5,994 nt of DNA from Methanosarcinales archaeon (lineage in GTDB: Archaea > Halobacteriota > Syntropharchaeia > Alkanophagales > Methanospirareceae), in NCBI GenBank assembly GCA_009618475.1, contig WJOV01000035.1, forward strand, positions 1 through 5,994. Reading direction: 5' to 3'. Of this stretch, positions 5,335 through 5,994 are shown piece by piece; position 1 is the first letter of the stretch, and each line of letters starts with the position of its first letter. The notes under the pieces were generated by a model. It saw only the letters and a program-made list of their open reading frames with translations, was not told where the DNA came from and did no database searches. The translations under genes were made by a program, and so were the position numbers.

Positions 5335-5994
5335 ATGCTATTAAAAACGCTAACACTGAGGAATTACCGAAAATATAAGAATGCGTATGTTGAACTCCCG
5401 GATGGCGTTATAGGAATTATCGGATTGAACGGAGTGGGGAAAACGACTTTGATAGAAGCGATAGGCTGGGTCTTGTTCGGGCATCATGCGGCTCGGACAA
5501 CAAAAGAACTGATAAAAAGAGAAGGTGCATCGTCGAATGAGCCTTGCAGTGTTGCTCTGGAATTCGAGCTGGAAGGCGATGGTTATAAAATAGTAAGAGA
5601 AATGGTAGGCAAGAATTTAGTGCCAAAAGCAAGTCTCGTTATTAATGGAAAGCAGATAACTAACAATGCTGACGAGGTCACGGGAGTCATAGAGGACAGA
5701 ATAGGCATGGATTACCAGTCTTTTTTTACTTCCGTTTTCGCAAGGCAGAAGGAGTTGAATGCGCTGTCAACAATGAAAGCAGCGGAGCGAAAAAAGCTCG
5801 TGCTTCGTATGCTTGGCATAGAAAGGATAGAAAAGAGCATACAGGCGATGAGGGAGGATAAGAGAGGAAAGGAGAAGAAGATAGAGGGTATAAAAGCGGC
5901 AACCGTGGATAAAGAGGGCAGGAAGAAGATAGAAGTGCTTAAAAGTAAGAAGAACGAACTGACGAAGACGAAAGAAGTGTTTTTACCAGTTATA
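5335..5994 (+). CDS. rad50: Rad50/SbcC-type SMC-like ATPase, N-terminal part (cut by window end)
   Basis: Rad50 (SbcC in bacteria) is the ABC-type ATPase that works with the Mre11/SbcD nuclease to process DNA double-strand breaks. The visible 220 residues begin MLLKTLTLRNYRKYKNAYVE, the usual start in which the first strand is followed by an N-Y/F-R-x-Y/F motif. Walker A is GLNGVGKTT at residues 30-38, followed by AIGWVLFG (42-49). The Q-loop is FARQKEL with Gln138, in the context SFFTSVFARQKELNAL typical of Rad50/SbcC. Next comes AAERKKLVLRMLGIERIEKSI (about 149-169), the entry to the coiled coil. From about 165 onward the sequence is Lys/Glu-rich with heptad-like spacing. The zinc hook, signature motif and Walker B lie beyond the window. 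The ATG at 5335 is preceded directly by GGTGA (5329-5333), which pairs with the 16S 3' end, and an in-frame TGA at 5320-5322 rules out earlier starts. No mre11 lies upstream within the window; it may follow downstream. Other Rad50-like SMC ATPases cannot be excluded from the N-terminus alone. Confidence 0.85.
   Translation, partial: MLLKTLTLRNYRKYKNAYVELPDGVIGIIGLNGVGKTTLIEAIGWVLFGHHAARTTKELIKREGASSNEPCSVALEFELEGDGYKIVREMVGKNLVPKASLVINGKQITNNADEVTGVIEDRIGMDYQSFFTSVFARQKELNALSTMKAAERKKLVLRMLGIERIEKSIQAMREDKRGKEKKIEGIKAATVDKEGRKKIEVLKSKKNELTKTKEVFLPVI

Overview
The window looks like chromosomal DNA from an archaeon, most likely a euryarchaeote related to methanogens or methane oxidisers. The support is indirect. 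TATA-like boxes precede several genes, and the tRNA gene has no encoded CCA. Arg and Ile codons lean strongly to AGA/AGG and ATA. The cobA/hemD pair fits an organism making siroheme-derived cofactors. The lineage cannot be fixed from the sequence alone. All protein genes lie on the + strand; the only minus-strand gene is a tRNA.

Layout: (1) 28-753 encodes uroporphyrinogen-III C-methyltransferase (SUMT, cobA). (2) 754-1213 separates it from its pathway partner. This stretch holds three 10-bp repeat copies, AT-rich promoter-like sequence, an intact ribbon-helix-helix antitoxin of VapB type, and only the first 28 codons of a PIN-domain VapC toxin, joined by an ATGA overlap. (3) 1214-1990 encodes uroporphyrinogen-III synthase (hemD). 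(4) 1994-2068, minus strand, is tRNA-Arg(TCT), ending 3 bp from the hemD stop. (5) 2147-4735 encodes a full-length bacterial-type MutS with every mismatch-recognition and ATPase motif. (6) 4736-5334 holds a hairpin, a TATA-like box, the C-terminal end of a lost BrnT-like toxin, an intact CopG-family antitoxin with a strong Shine-Dalgarno, and about 210 bp of apparently non-coding DNA. (7) 5335 to the window end is the N-terminal 220 codons of a Rad50/SbcC-type ATPase.

Functionally there are two housekeeping themes. One is tetrapyrrole synthesis: HemD makes uroporphyrinogen III and CobA methylates it to precorrin-2, the branch point to siroheme, cobalamin, F430 and the siroheme-dependent heme route. 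The other is genome maintenance: MutS and a Rad50-like ATPase. Two toxin-antitoxin loci sit in the gaps, and both have kept the antitoxin and lost most of the toxin. That parallel decay is the most interesting thing here. I found no convincing evidence of a wholly new multi-gene system, CRISPR array, insertion sequence or phage element.
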